Assembly (NCBI GenBank): GCA_017450005.1
Contig: JAFSYM010000055.1
Coordinates: 1-34,865 of the forward strand
Direction of reading: 5' to 3'
DNA from: Clostridia bacterium
Lineage (GTDB): Bacteria > Bacillota > Clostridia > Oscillospirales > Acutalibacteraceae
Length of the DNA: 34,865 nt
A model generated the notes under the pieces. That model ran no database searches. It was given only the letters and a program-made list of their open reading frames with translations, and had not been told where the DNA came from. This document shows, piece by piece, positions 17,477 through 26,200 of the stretch; position 1 is the stretch's first letter; each line of letters opens with the position of its first letter. The position numbers and the translations under genes were made by a program.

Positions 17477-18142
17477 TTGAAGGTACAGCAATTACAGGCC
17501 GCGGCAGAGGCGGTGCTCTTTGCGGCGGGAGAGCCGCTTGAGCGTGCGCGCATTGCCGAGGCGCTGGAACTGGATGAGGAGTTTACCGAAAAGATCCTCG
17601 ACCGGCTCTCTGCCGAGCTCGACGAGCGCGAGAGCGGGATATGCCTGCTGCGTATGGAGGATCGGTATCAGCTGTGCACGCGCACGCAGTTTGCGGATGT
17701 GATCCGCGGTGTGCTGGAGGTCAAAAAGAACGCGCCGCTCTCTCCGGCCGCGTTCGAGGTGCTGGCCGTGATCGCCTACAACCAGCCGGTCACAAAGTCG
17801 TACATAGAGCAGGTACGCGGTGTGGATTGTTCGAGCGTGGTCAATACGCTCTGTCAGAAGGGACTGGTCGAGGAAAAAGGGCGTCTGGAACTGCCCGGAC
17901 GGCCGCTGCTGTACGGCACGACGCCGGAGTTTCTCAAGTGCTTCTGCATGTCGTCGCTCACCGAGCTGCCGGAACTGCCTGAAAAAGAGCTGCCGCGGCT
18001 GGAGGATGTGATCGACGAGCCGGCACAGCCGATCGAGGAGGCGCCCGCGCCGCCGGATGAAGAGGCGGTCGACGAGGATCAGTATTCGTTCTACGACGTG
18101 CCGGAAGACGGAGAGGATATGTATTCGCTCCCTGACGAATAA
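17477..18142 (+). CDS. scpB: Segregation and condensation protein B
   Basis: This 221-aa protein is the dimeric winged-helix partner of ScpA in the condensin complex. Two winged-helix domains are visible, with AAEAVLFAAGEPLERARIAE at the N-terminus, the conserved LSPAAFEVLAVIAYNQPVT near 93 and GRPLLYGTTPEFLKCFCM near 140. The final 50 residues are an acidic, Pro-rich tail with no obvious fold, typical of Firmicutes ScpB. The start is a TTG at 17477, supported by GGAGGGAT (17464-17471) and by the family's N-terminal alignment. Confidence 0.97.
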   Translation: MKVQQLQAAAEAVLFAAGEPLERARIAEALELDEEFTEKILDRLSAELDERESGICLLRMEDRYQLCTRTQFADVIRGVLEVKKNAPLSPAAFEVLAVIAYNQPVTKSYIEQVRGVDCSSVVNTLCQKGLVEEKGRLELPGRPLLYGTTPEFLKCFCMSSLTELPELPEKELPRLEDVIDEPAQPIEEAPAPPDEEAVDEDQYSFYDVPEDGEDMYSLPDE

Positions 18143-18175
18143 GCGGTCAAAGAAAAATGAGAGGAGGAGTTTTGC

Positions 18176-18886
18176 TTGATAGCGCTGTATATCATTCTGG
18201 GTATCATTGCGGCCGTCACGCTCCTTTTCTGTATCAAAATCTCCGTTGAGCTGCGGTACGAGAACGACTTCACCGTCTATGCGAAGGTGCTGTTCATCAA
18301 GATCCGGCTGCTGCCTGCGGGGGAAAAGAAACCGAAAAAAGAGAAAAAGCCCAAGAAGGAAGAGCCTGCCGAAGAAAAGAAAGAGGAAGAGCCTGCCGAG
18401 GAGAAGAGCGCCGAACCGAAGAGCGAGAGTTTCGTCATGCGCTTCTATCACGAGCAGGGATTCGACGGCGTGATGCAGTTCCTCTCGGACGTGCTCGCGG
18501 CGCTCAATACGTTTCTGGGCGATATTTTCAAGCGGTCTTTCGTGCTGGAAAAACTGATGCTGCGCCTGCGTGTGAGCAAGGCCGACGCCGCCGAGACGGC
18601 GATCGCCTTCGGCAAAACATGCGCAGCGGTCTATCCGGCGCTGGGATATATCTGCACGAATCTGCGCGTGCGGCAGTACGACGCGGACGTGCAGGCCGAC
18701 TATCTGGCCAAAGAGAGCACGGCGGCGCTCTGGTTTATCCTGTCCGTGCGGCCGATCAAGCTGACCAATGCGCTGGTGCGTTTCGCCTTCCGGGGCGTTG
18801 CAGCTTTCCTGAAAACGCGCAAACGTGCGCACAGCAAAAAGAAGGGTAAAAAAGATCTTCCCATAGAAAGGAATGGAGAATCATGA
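18176..18886 (+). CDS. DUF2953 (YtfI-like) protein
   Basis: This 236-aa protein has one N-terminal membrane helix (about 3-22, LYIILGIIAAVTLLFCIKIS), a short beta segment (VELRYENDFTVYAKVLFIKIRLLP), then a highly charged Lys/Glu/Pro-rich linker (about 45-80) and a C-terminal domain with VSKADAAETAIAFGKTCA and LSVRPIKL. That matches DUF2953, whose Bacillus member YtfI lies next to ytfJ just as here. Function is not established; the pairing suggests a role in sporulation. Start is TTG 18176 after a strong GAGGAGGAG. It overlaps ytfJ by an ATGA junction. Confidence 0.85.
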   Translation: MIALYIILGIIAAVTLLFCIKISVELRYENDFTVYAKVLFIKIRLLPAGEKKPKKEKKPKKEEPAEEKKEEEPAEEKSAEPKSESFVMRFYHEQGFDGVMQFLSDVLAALNTFLGDIFKRSFVLEKLMLRLRVSKADAAETAIAFGKTCAAVYPALGYICTNLRVRQYDADVQADYLAKESTAALWFILSVRPIKLTNALVRFAFRGVAAFLKTRKRAHSKKKGKKDLPIERNGES

Positions 18887-19302
18887 GCAAAGAAAATGCT
18901 GCGGCAAGCATCCTGGGCACCACCATCGAAAAGGTGCGCGACCTGGTGGATGTGAGCACCATCATCGGCGACCCCATTGAGGCGGGCGGCGTAACGATCA
19001 TTCCCGTGTCCAAGGTGACGTACGGGTTCGCGTCCGGCGGTTCCGATCTGCCGAGCAAGGCGAACCATGAGCTGTTCGGCGGCGGCGGCGGCGCAGGCAT
19101 CACGATTACCCCGATCGCCTTCCTCGTCGTCAACAAGGGCGAGGTCAGCATCAAGCACATCGCCGGCGAGGGCGGCCAGGCAGAGCGCATCATCGGCATG
19201 GTGCCGGATGTGATCGACAAGGTCACCGGTGCGGTCGAAAAGTTTACCAAAAAGGGCGATACGGACGTCCCTGCCGAAGAAGAAATCCCGACCGAGGCAT
19301 AA
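18883..19302 (+). CDS. ytfJ: Sporulation protein YtfJ/GerW family
   Basis: This 139-aa protein belongs to the YtfJ (GerW) family, made in the forespore of Bacillus and needed there for normal spore germination. Characteristic blocks are VSTIIGDPIEAGGVTIIPVSKV (starts near residue 24), the Gly-rich GGGGGAGITITPIAFLVV (about 67-84) and GEVSIKHIA. There is no signal peptide or membrane helix. Length is normal. Its presence supports a spore-forming host. GGAG just upstream and an ATGA overlap with the DUF2953 gene set the start. Confidence 0.95.
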   Translation: MSKENAAASILGTTIEKVRDLVDVSTIIGDPIEAGGVTIIPVSKVTYGFASGGSDLPSKANHELFGGGGGAGITITPIAFLVVNKGEVSIKHIAGEGGQAERIIGMVPDVIDKVTGAVEKFTKKGDTDVPAEEEIPTEA

Positions 19303-19314
19303 TTTCGCGCCGTC

Positions 19315-19339
19315 CCTGCATACCATGCGGTATGGCAGG
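19315..19339 (+). promoter_or_regulatory. Hairpin covering the ribosome-binding site of the carboxypeptidase gene
   Basis: CCTGCATACC (19315-19324) pairs with 19329-19339 over ten base pairs, with a four-base loop ATGC and one bulged G at 19334. The 3' arm includes the AGG (19337-19339) of the AGGTGAT Shine-Dalgarno site for the next gene, so the folded RNA would hide it. There is no U-tract after it, so it does not look like an ordinary terminator. Regulation by this fold is inference. Confidence 0.55.
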
Positions 19340-19347
19340 TGATGATT

Positions 19348-20433
19348 TTGCGCTTTATTCGTTTTGCGTCGGCGTTCCTTTTCATTCTGGCGGCGTCTGT
19401 TGCGCCGCTGTCCGCGCACGCGGTTTCGGTATCCGCCGAAGCTGCGGTGCTTCTGTGCGCCGAAACGGGTGAAGTCCTCTTTGACAGGCAGGCGCACAAG
19501 CGTCTGCCGATGGCCAGCACGACGAAGATTATGACCGCGCTGCTCACGCTCGAGGCGGCGACGCCGCAGCGCGCTGTGACGGTCACACCCGAGATGTGCG
19601 CGGTGGAGGGGACGAGCATGGGGCTGCTGCCCGGCGACACGGTGACGCTGTATGCGCTCGCGTGCGGGATGCTGCTATCGAGCGGCAACGACGCGGCCAA
19701 TACCGCCGCCATTGCGCTGAGCGGAAGCACGCAAGCGTTTGCGCAGCGCATGAACGCGCGCGCTGCCGGGATCGGCATGGCAGACACGCATTTCGTCACG
19801 CCTTCCGGTCTGCATGCGGACGACCATTATTCGACGGCGTACGATATGGCGCTGCTCGCGTGTGCGGCGCTGCAAAACGCGCAGTTTGCCCGCATCTGCC
19901 AAAGCGAGCAGATCCGGCTGTCCTACGGCAATCCGCCGTATCCGCGCACGCTCACGAACCACAACCGCCTTCTGCGGCTGTACGACAGCTGCATCGGCGT
20001 CAAGACGGGATTTACCAAAAAGAGCGGACGCTGTCTTGTGTCCGCGGCAAGGCGCGACGGCGTGACGCTTGTCGCGGTGACGCTGCGTGACCCGGACGAC
20101 TGGAACGACCACATCGCGCTGTTTGAAAGCGGCTTTTCACAGGTGCATGCCACAGCGCTCGACGGCGACGTTTCCGCACTGCGCGTGCCTGTCACGGGCG
20201 GCGAGGCGCAGTCGGTCGGCGTTCAGTGCGCCGCACCGCCGCACGGCGTGCTGCCGGGTTCTGTGCGCGGTGTCACACGGACCGTTTACGTGCAGCCGTT
20301 TCTGTACGCGCCCGTGCGCGCCGGCGACATTGTCGGACGCGCGGTGTATACGTGCGGCGGACGGACAGTCTGCGTCTGCGATCTCGTCGCATCGGACGTG
20401 GTGCGCGCAAAAGGAACAGCGCAAATCCCGTGA
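19348..20433 (+). CDS. D-alanyl-D-alanine carboxypeptidase (PBP5/DacF-like, S11)
   Basis: This protein of about 361 aa trims the terminal D-Ala from peptidoglycan stem peptides outside the membrane. A signal peptide ends near SAHA (residue 25). The penicillin-binding motifs are S57-x2-K60 (ASTTK), SGN (LLSSGNDAAN) and KTG (GVKTGFTKKSG). A C-terminal beta-rich domain follows, but I see no clear amphipathic membrane anchor at the end. The start is uncertain between GTG 19339, ATG 19342 and TTG 19348; the last has the best spacing from AGGTGAT (19337-19343). The gene follows ytfJ, which suggests a DacF-like sporulation role, but that is inference. Confidence 0.93.
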   Translation: MRFIRFASAFLFILAASVAPLSAHAVSVSAEAAVLLCAETGEVLFDRQAHKRLPMASTTKIMTALLTLEAATPQRAVTVTPEMCAVEGTSMGLLPGDTVTLYALACGMLLSSGNDAANTAAIALSGSTQAFAQRMNARAAGIGMADTHFVTPSGLHADDHYSTAYDMALLACAALQNAQFARICQSEQIRLSYGNPPYPRTLTNHNRLLRLYDSCIGVKTGFTKKSGRCLVSAARRDGVTLVAVTLRDPDDWNDHIALFESGFSQVHATALDGDVSALRVPVTGGEAQSVGVQCAAPPHGVLPGSVRGVTRTVYVQPFLYAPVRAGDIVGRAVYTCGGRTVCVCDLVASDVVRAKGTAQIP

Positions 20434-20466
20434 GTTTTACAGGATATACAAACGAAGGAGAAATAC

Positions 20467-21210
20467 ATGGCACAGTCAGAACGTCTGCAAAAATACCTGT
20501 CCGCATGCGGCGTGGCGTCCCGGCGGCGGGCCGAGGAGTTGATTACGTCCGGCAAGGTCAAGGTCAACGGCCGCATTGCGCAGCTCGGCGACAAGATTGA
20601 TCCGAAGCAGGACGTCGTGACCGTTTTCGGCAAGCGTGTGCGGCACACGCAGCAGAACGTCTATCTCATGCTGTACAAGCCCCGCGGCTATCTGACCACT
20701 ATGTCGGACGACCGCGGCCGTAAGTGCGTGCCGGAGCTGCTGCGGGACGTGCCGGAGCGCGTCTATCCCATCGGGCGGCTCGATAAGGATTCCGAGGGAC
20801 TGCTGCTGCTGACCAACGACGGCGCGTTTGCCAACCTGATGATGCACCCGTCGCACCACATCCCGAAGCATTACCGCGTGACGGTGCGCCCGTCCGTGAC
20901 GGACGAGCAGATCGGGCAGATGACCGACGGAATGATGATCGACGGCTACCGCACCGCGCCGACCAAGGTGCGTGTGCTTGACCGGCAGGAGGGGCGCGTG
21001 GTGCTCGAGATCGTGCTGTATGAGGGGCGCAACCGCCAGATCCGCAAGATGTGCGAGCAGCTCGGTCTGGAGGTCGCGCGGCTCAAGCGCACGGCGATGG
21101 GCCCGCTGCGGCTGGGCATGCTCCCGCAGGGGCAGTATCGTTTTTTGACAGCGGAGGAAGTGGAGCGGCTGCAGGCGCTTGCAAGCAGACCCGCTCCGAC
21201 AGAGGAATAA
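20467..21210 (+). CDS. rluB: 23S rRNA pseudouridine synthase, RluB/RsuA type
   Basis: This 247-aa enzyme converts uridine to pseudouridine in rRNA. The N-terminal S4 RNA-binding domain (RLQKYLSACGVASRRRAEEL) is followed by a catalytic domain with D106 in GRLDKDSEGLLLLTNDG, then KHYRVTV and GRNRQIRKMCEQLGLEV. This matches the RluB/RsuA family; in Firmicutes the copy near scpAB is RluB (U2605 of 23S rRNA). AAGGAG precedes the ATG by about 6 bases. Length is normal. RsuA rather than RluB activity cannot be excluded from sequence alone. Confidence 0.93.
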   Translation: MAQSERLQKYLSACGVASRRRAEELITSGKVKVNGRIAQLGDKIDPKQDVVTVFGKRVRHTQQNVYLMLYKPRGYLTTMSDDRGRKCVPELLRDVPERVYPIGRLDKDSEGLLLLTNDGAFANLMMHPSHHIPKHYRVTVRPSVTDEQIGQMTDGMMIDGYRTAPTKVRVLDRQEGRVVLEIVLYEGRNRQIRKMCEQLGLEVARLKRTAMGPLRLGMLPQGQYRFLTAEEVERLQALASRPAPTEE

Positions 21211-21225
21211 AGGGGAGATTAAAGT

Positions 21226-22104
21226 ATGATTAAGAGTATGACCGGCTACGGCCGCGCCGCGCAGACGATTGCGGGCATGGCCATAACCGTGGAGATAAAG
21301 AGCGTCAATCACCGCTATTTTGAGTTTTCGTCCCGCACGCCCAGAGCGTACGGTTTCCTGGACGAGAAGTTCAAGAGCTTCATCCAGTCCGGCGTTTCGC
21401 GCGGCAAGATCGACTGCTACGTGCAGATCGAGGCGCTTGAGGAGGCGGACGTGCAGGTGCGGCTCAACGTCTCGCTCGCGCAGGGGTATCTTCGTGCGTT
21501 CGAGGAGCTGTCGACGCGTTTCGGGATCGACAACGACGTGCGTGCCTCCACGCTCTCGCGCTTTGGCGACATTTTCACCATCCACAAGACCGAGGCCGAC
21601 GAGGAAAAGGTCTGGGAAGCGGTGCGCACGGTCGCCGAGGATGCGCTCGGCCGTTTCATCGCCATGCGTGTGCGCGAGGGTGAGCGGCTGCGTGCGGACG
21701 TGCTCTCCCGCGCCGACGCGATTCTGGAAAACGTGGCGTATATCGAATCGCGTTCGCCGCAGACGGTGCGCGAGTATAACGAGAAGCTGCGCGCACGCAT
21801 GCAGACCGTGCTCGATAGCACGCAGGTGGACGAGCAGCGCATTCTGCTTGAGGCGGCCATCTATGCCGACAAGGTCGCCGTGGCGGAGGAGACGGTGCGT
21901 CTGCGCAGCCACATCGACCAGTTGCGCGTTTTCTTTGAGTCGGAAGAAGCCGTGGGCAGAAAGCTCGATTTCCTGGTGCAGGAGATCAACCGCGAGGCCA
22001 ATACCATCGGCTCCAAGGCGCAGGACGTCGAAATTGCGCGCCGCGTGATCGACATCAAGGCGGAGGTCGAGAAGATCCGCGAGCAGATTCAGAACATAGA
22101 GTAA
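21226..22104 (+). CDS. YicC/YloC-family endoribonuclease
   Basis: This 292-aa protein opens with the family hallmark [11 protein letters not shown] and has the YicC N-terminal domain ([19 protein letters not shown]), a helical middle region and the DUF1732 C-terminus ([22 protein letters not shown] and a final charged helix). YicC of E. coli and YloC of Bacillus have been reported as endoribonucleases. Length is normal. It sits 13 bases before remA, the same order as Bacillus yloC-remA-gmk-rpoZ. AAAGGGGAG lies upstream of ATG 21226. Confidence 0.94.
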   Translation: MIKSMTGYGRAAQTIAGMAITVEIKSVNHRYFEFSSRTPRAYGFLDEKFKSFIQSGVSRGKIDCYVQIEALEEADVQVRLNVSLAQGYLRAFEELSTRFGIDNDVRASTLSRFGDIFTIHKTEADEEKVWEAVRTVAEDALGRFIAMRVREGERLRADVLSRADAILENVAYIESRSPQTVREYNEKLRARMQTVLDSTQVDEQRILLEAAIYADKVAVAEETVRLRSHIDQLRVFFESEEAVGRKLDFLVQEINREANTIGSKAQDVEIARRVIDIKAEVEKIREQIQNIE

Positions 22105-22117
22105 GCGAGGCAATTGT

Positions 22118-22390
22118 ATGAAGTTAGTCAACATCGGCTTCGGCAACGTCATCCATGCCGAGCGTATTATATCCATTGTCAGCCCGGAATCCGCGCCGAT
22201 CAAGCGTATGGTGCAGCAGGGCAGGGATCGCGGCACGGTGATCGACGCGTCGTTCGGACGCAAGACGCGTGCGGTGATCGTGATGGACAGCGACCATATC
22301 GTGCTGTCCTATCTGACGGTCGAGACCGTCGCCGCCCGAGTCAGCGGCGAGGAAAAAGCTGACGCAGCGGAGGTGTCCAATGTCTGGTAA
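22118..22390 (+). CDS. remA: RemA-family regulator (DUF370)
   Basis: This 90-aa protein matches RemA/DUF370: [28 protein letters not shown] and [28 protein letters not shown] are conserved family blocks (each quoted here only as a landmark). In Bacillus RemA is an oligomeric DNA-binding activator of biofilm matrix and osmoprotection genes. Its place between yicC and gmk is conserved in Firmicutes. The last 10 or so residues are a variable acidic tail. It overlaps gmk by 11 bases. Confidence 0.94.
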   Translation: MKLVNIGFGNVIHAERIISIVSPESAPIKRMVQQGRDRGTVIDASFGRKTRAVIVMDSDHIVLSYLTVETVAARVSGEEKADAAEVSNVW

Positions 22391-23003
22391 CGCAAACCGC
22401 GGACTGCTGATCGTTCTGTCCGCGCCTTCCGGCTGCGGCAAGGACACTGTGCTTGCCGAACTGCAAAAGAAGATCCCGTTCAAGCGCTCCGTCTCCATGA
22501 CGACGCGCCCAATCCGTCCGGGCGAGCAGGACGGCGTCGACTACTATTTCGTCACCGACGCCTATTTTGAAAAGATGCTTCGCGAGGACAAGATCCTCGA
22601 ACACACGATCTACAGCGGTCACTACTACGGCACGCCGCGCACGGCGGTGGACGATTGGCTGGCCGCCGGCGAGACCGTGGTGCTGAAAATCGAGGTCGAG
22701 GGCGGCGGCAATGTGCGCCGTCTGTATCCGGACAGCGTCGGGGTATTTCTGGTTCCGCCGTCCATGCAGGCGCTTGAAAAGCGTCTGCGTGCGCGCAGCA
22801 GCGAGTCCGAGGAGGAGATCCAGAGCCGCATGACCATCGCGCGCAACGAAATGCGCTTTGCCATGCAGTACGACTATATTGTCGTCAACGACCGTCTTGA
22901 GGACGCGGTCGACGACGTGTGCGCCGTCATCCGCGCCGAAAAATGTAAATCATCCCGTTGCGGGAATCAAATAAGTGAGGTAAATCATTATGCTGAATCC
23001 TGA
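22380..23003 (+). CDS. gmk: Guanylate kinase
   Basis: This 207-aa enzyme phosphorylates GMP to GDP, an essential step in GTP supply. The P-loop is APSGCGKDT (15-23), where most family members have Gly or Ser in place of D22. GMP-binding elements [18 protein letters not shown] and GHYYGTPR are present, but the usual E-I-D/E-x-Q-G-A strand reads [10 protein letters not shown]. The lid region [15 protein letters not shown] is typical. GGAGGTG at 22369-22375 precedes ATG 22380. The 3' end overlaps rpoZ by 14 bases. Placement between remA and rpoZ is the standard Firmicutes order, so I take it to be the true gmk despite the substitutions. Confidence 0.94.
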   Translation: MSGNANRGLLIVLSAPSGCGKDTVLAELQKKIPFKRSVSMTTRPIRPGEQDGVDYYFVTDAYFEKMLREDKILEHTIYSGHYYGTPRTAVDDWLAAGETVVLKIEVEGGGNVRRLYPDSVGVFLVPPSMQALEKRLRARSSESEEEIQSRMTIARNEMRFAMQYDYIVVNDRLEDAVDDVCAVIRAEKCKSSRCGNQISEVNHYAES

Positions 23004-23199
23004 TCTGAGAGAAGTGCTCAAGAACCGTACCAGCCGCTATTCGCTGGTCATCGCCACCGCCAAGCGTGCGCGCGAAATTTCCGAGGAAGCCGAGGAAAAC
23101 CACGAGATCATGACGGAGAAGCCCGTCAGCATCGCCATTTCCGAGATTATTGACGGCAAGTATGTTGTCGTCGAGCCGGAAGAGATCCGCAATATCTGA
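22990..23199 (+). CDS. rpoZ: RNA polymerase omega subunit
   Basis: This 69-aa protein is the omega subunit, which helps fold the beta-prime subunit and stabilises RNA polymerase. The family signature is seen in NRTSRYSLVIATAKRAREI (12-30) and in KPVSIAISEIIDGKYVV (44-60). GTGAGG just upstream supports ATG 22990. It overlaps gmk by 14 bases. Length is normal for Firmicutes. In Bacillus coaBC follows rpoZ; here priA follows directly after a 42-base gap. Confidence 0.93.
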   Translation: MLNPDLREVLKNRTSRYSLVIATAKRAREISEEAEENHEIMTEKPVSIAISEIIDGKYVVVEPEEIRNI

Positions 23200-23241
23200 C
23201 AGTTTGCTTAAAGTATAAGGGGCAAAGGGGGCGGTGCGCAA

Positions 23242-25692
23242 GTGAATATCGCCGGGGTTGCCGTGGAAAAAGCGGCGTACCACTTCGATATGGAATACAG
23301 CTACCGTATTCCGCCGTCGCTCCTGTCTGCGGCCAAAGTCGGCTGCCGTGTGCTGGTGCCGTTCGGGCAGACGTCGCAAAAACGGCAGGGCGTGATTCTG
23401 TCCGTCGAAACGACGCAGACGCCGCCCGAACAGAAGCTGAAATCTCTGTCGGCTGTGCTTGATCCCGAACCGGTTCTGAACGAGGAGGGTATCGCGCTCG
23501 TGCGCTTTCTCAAGGAGCGCACGTTCTGCACGCTGTATGAAGCGGCCAGGGCTGTTTTGCCGTCCGGACTCGGCCACCGGATGATCGTGACCTACGCGCT
23601 CGCGCAGGAGCCGCCTGCGGACTATGAACCGGATACGGCGGCGTATGCCGTGCTCGCGTATCTGCGCAAAAAAAACGGCTATGTGCGTGAGGAAAAGATC
23701 CTTGCCGACACCGGCGCGGACGCAGCGGTACTGGCCGAACTGTGCGCAGCGGAACTGCTGTCGCGCAACGTGGACTCCGTGCGCAAGGTGTCGGATATGA
23801 CCGTAAAGTCCGTGCGTCTGAGCGAGGCGTATCTTTCCGGCACACTCCGGCTCGGCCGCCTGACGCAAAAGCAGCAGGCCGTGATCGAGCTGCTCGCCGA
23901 CGTCGGCACCGCTTCCGTCAGGGAAGTCTGCTATTATACCGGGCTGACGGCGGCTGTGTGCGGCGCTTTGGAAAAGAAGGGCGTTGTGGAGCTGTTCAGC
24001 GTCGAGGTTTTCCGCAATCCCTATGCCGATGCTGCGTGCGTCGACACGTCGCCGATCGAACTGTCCGAGGAGCAGAACGCGGCCTTCACGTCGCTTTTGC
24101 AGCTCTATGCATCCGGCAAGGGCGGCGCGTCGCTGCTGTACGGCGTGACCGGCAGCGGCAAGACGAAGGTCTATATGAAGCTGATCGACCGGTGTCTGGC
24201 GGACGGAAAAAACGTCATTCTGATGGTGCCTGAAATCGCGCTGACGCCGCAGATGCTCCGGCTCTTTCATGCGCGGTACGGCCGTGACGTCGCGGTCTTT
24301 CACAGCGCGCTTTCCGTCGGCGAACGGCTCGACGAGTGGAAGCGTGTGCGCCGGGGCGAGGCGCGTATTGCGGTCGGCACGCGGTCGGCCGTGTTTGCGC
24401 CGTTTGAAAATCTCGGCCTCGTCGTGATGGACGAGGAGCAGGAGAGCGCATACAAATCCGAAAGTGCGCCGCGATACCACGCGCGCGATGTGGCGCGTTT
24501 TCGCTGCGCGCGGCACGGTGCGCTGCTGGTGCTCGCGTCCGCCACGCCGTCGATTGAAACATTTGCCGCGGCCGAGAAGGGACGCTATCACTGCGCGAAG
24601 CTGACGAAACGGTACGCCGACGCGCTTTTGCCCGATGTTGTGACGGTTGATATGACCGCCGAGCGCAAAAGCGGCAACACGGCCGAAATCAGCCGCACGC
24701 TGCACGCTGCGCTGCGCGAGACGCTCTGCAGCGGCCGGCAGGCGATACTGCTGATGAACCGCCGCGGCTACCATACATTTGCATCCTGTACGGCTTGCGG
24801 CCATGTGGTCACCTGTCCGTCGTGCAGCATCTCCATGACGTATCACCGCGCGAATGAACGGTTGATGTGCCACTACTGCGGCCACTCCGTTCCGTTTTCG
24901 CCCGTCTGTCCCGCATGCGGCGAAAAAGCCGTGCAGTACACCGGCTTCGGCACGCAGAAGGTCGAGGACGAGCTGGCAAAACTGCTGCCGGACGCACGCA
25001 TTCTGCGCATGGACACGGACACCACGATGACACGTTTTGCGCACGAGGATAAGCTGACGAGCTTTGCTGCCGGCGCATACGATATTTTGCTGGGCACCCA
25101 GATGGTGGCCAAGGGGCTGGACTTTGAAAACGTGACGCTGGTCGGCGTCATTTCGGTCGACAGCCTGCTGTTCAACGACGATTACCGTGCGCTCGAGCGT
25201 ACCTTTTCCCTGCTGACGCAGGTTGTGGGACGTTCGGGACGCGGTCGATACAGCGGTCAGGCAATTATCCAGACCGCCGCGCCGGAAAACGACGTGCTCG
25301 CCATGGCGGCGCGGCAGGACTACGAGGAGTTCTACCGCACCGAGATCGGCATCCGCCGGATGCTCATCTACCCGCCGTACTGCGATCTGTGCGTCGTGGC
25401 GTTTATCGGAGAGGACGAGCTGTTCGTGCGCGGCGCGTCCAAGGCATTTCTGGAAATGCTGACGAGCTTTGCACGCGAGCAGTATGCGGCGGAAAAGCTG
25501 ATCGTGCTCGGCCCCGCACCGGCCAAGGTACTCAAGGTCGGCGGGCGCTACCGCTACCGATTGATTATCAAGTGCAAGAATACCGGCCGTTTCCGCGCCA
25601 TGATGTCCGGGCTTTTGTGTGCTTGCGGCAGAGACAGGCGTTTCCGGGAAGTGACGACAACGGCGGACATCAATCCGGAAAGCATTTTATAA
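23242..25692 (+). CDS. priA: Primosomal replication restart helicase PriA
   Basis: This 816-aa 3'-5' DNA helicase reloads the replisome at stalled forks. The N-terminal DNA-binding domain (VAVEKAAYHFDMEYSYRIP) is followed by Walker A GVTGSGKT (301-308), Walker B DEEQ (397-400), the GSATP-like ASATPSIETFA motif, and an insert with eight Cys for two zinc ions (C516, C519, C525, C528, C543, C546, C556, C559). The helicase C-terminal motifs LGTQMVAKGLDFENVTLV and QVVGRSGRG are intact. Start is GTG 23242 with AAGGGGG about 10 bases upstream. The priA-def-fmt order is standard. Length is normal. Confidence 0.97.
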   Translation: MNIAGVAVEKAAYHFDMEYSYRIPPSLLSAAKVGCRVLVPFGQTSQKRQGVILSVETTQTPPEQKLKSLSAVLDPEPVLNEEGIALVRFLKERTFCTLYEAARAVLPSGLGHRMIVTYALAQEPPADYEPDTAAYAVLAYLRKKNGYVREEKILADTGADAAVLAELCAAELLSRNVDSVRKVSDMTVKSVRLSEAYLSGTLRLGRLTQKQQAVIELLADVGTASVREVCYYTGLTAAVCGALEKKGVVELFSVEVFRNPYADAACVDTSPIELSEEQNAAFTSLLQLYASGKGGASLLYGVTGSGKTKVYMKLIDRCLADGKNVILMVPEIALTPQMLRLFHARYGRDVAVFHSALSVGERLDEWKRVRRGEARIAVGTRSAVFAPFENLGLVVMDEEQESAYKSESAPRYHARDVARFRCARHGALLVLASATPSIETFAAAEKGRYHCAKLTKRYADALLPDVVTVDMTAERKSGNTAEISRTLHAALRETLCSGRQAILLMNRRGYHTFASCTACGHVVTCPSCSISMTYHRANERLMCHYCGHSVPFSPVCPACGEKAVQYTGFGTQKVEDELAKLLPDARILRMDTDTTMTRFAHEDKLTSFAAGAYDILLGTQMVAKGLDFENVTLVGVISVDSLLFNDDYRALERTFSLLTQVVGRSGRGRYSGQAIIQTAAPENDVLAMAARQDYEEFYRTEIGIRRMLIYPPYCDLCVVAFIGEDELFVRGASKAFLEMLTSFAREQYAAEKLIVLGPAPAKVLKVGGRYRYRLIIKCKNTGRFRAMMSGLLCACGRDRRFREVTTTADINPESIL

Positions 25693-25705
25693 TAAAGGTG
25701 AGAGA

Positions 25706-26152
25706 ATGGGATACAGAGAAATCGTAAAGGTCGGCGATCCGATCCTGAAAAAAGTCAGCAGAAAGGTCGAGAAGTTCGACGACAAGCTCGCGCGGCTGAT
25801 CGACGATATGAAGGAGACCATGTACCATTTTGAGGGCGTCGGTCTGGCCGCCGTGCAGGTGGGCGTGCTGCGCCGCGTGGTGGTGATGGACTGCGGCGAC
25901 GGGTTTCTGGAGCTTGTCAATCCTGAGATTATCTCAGCGGAAGGCGAGCAGGAAGCGCAGGAAGGCTGTCTGTCGCTGCCGGGCGAGTACGGCGTGACGA
26001 AGCGTCCTGCCGTGGTCAAGGTGCAGGCGCAGGACCGCACGGGCAAATGGCATATTTACAAGGCCGAGGCGCTCAAGGCGCGCTGCTTCTGCCATGAAAT
26101 CGACCATTTGAACGGCATTATTTTCACACAGAAAGTCATTCGTAAAGAGTGA
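25706..26152 (+). CDS. def: Peptide deformylase
   Basis: This 148-aa metalloenzyme removes the formyl group from the initiator methionine of new proteins. All three family motifs are present: GVGLAAVQ (motif 1), E86-G-C88-L-S-L-P with the metal-binding Cys, and H130-E-I-D-H134 with two His ligands and the catalytic Glu. Length is typical of the short deformylases. AAAGGTGAG precedes ATG 25706. It lies 13 bases after priA and, unlike most neighbours here, is separated from the next gene fmt by 234 bases that contain a palindromic element. Confidence 0.97.
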   Translation: MGYREIVKVGDPILKKVSRKVEKFDDKLARLIDDMKETMYHFEGVGLAAVQVGVLRRVVVMDCGDGFLELVNPEIISAEGEQEAQEGCLSLPGEYGVTKRPAVVKVQAQDRTGKWHIYKAEALKARCFCHEIDHLNGIIFTQKVIRKE

Positions 26153-26200
26153 GGCTGTTTGCGCGAAGCGGAGAATCCCCGGAAAGGGAAATATTAATTT

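Noticed and set aside
20476-22263. Antisense open frame of about 595 codons over rluB and yicC
   Set aside because: Same composition effect; it spans two clear genes and has a low-complexity His/Arg/Leu-rich translation.
24430-24441. PriA Walker B reads DEEQ rather than DEEH
   Set aside because: The Asp-Glu pair needed for catalysis is intact, and I recall Gln here in other Clostridia, so it is probably a lineage trait.
22927-25044. Antisense open frame of about 705 codons over rpoZ and priA
   Set aside because: Shadow of priA coding; no recognisable motif and no initiation signal.
25706-26152. Deformylase motif 1 reads GVGLAAVQ rather than GVGLAAPQ
   Set aside because: The residue before the Gln is variable in the family motif; all metal ligands and the catalytic Glu are present.
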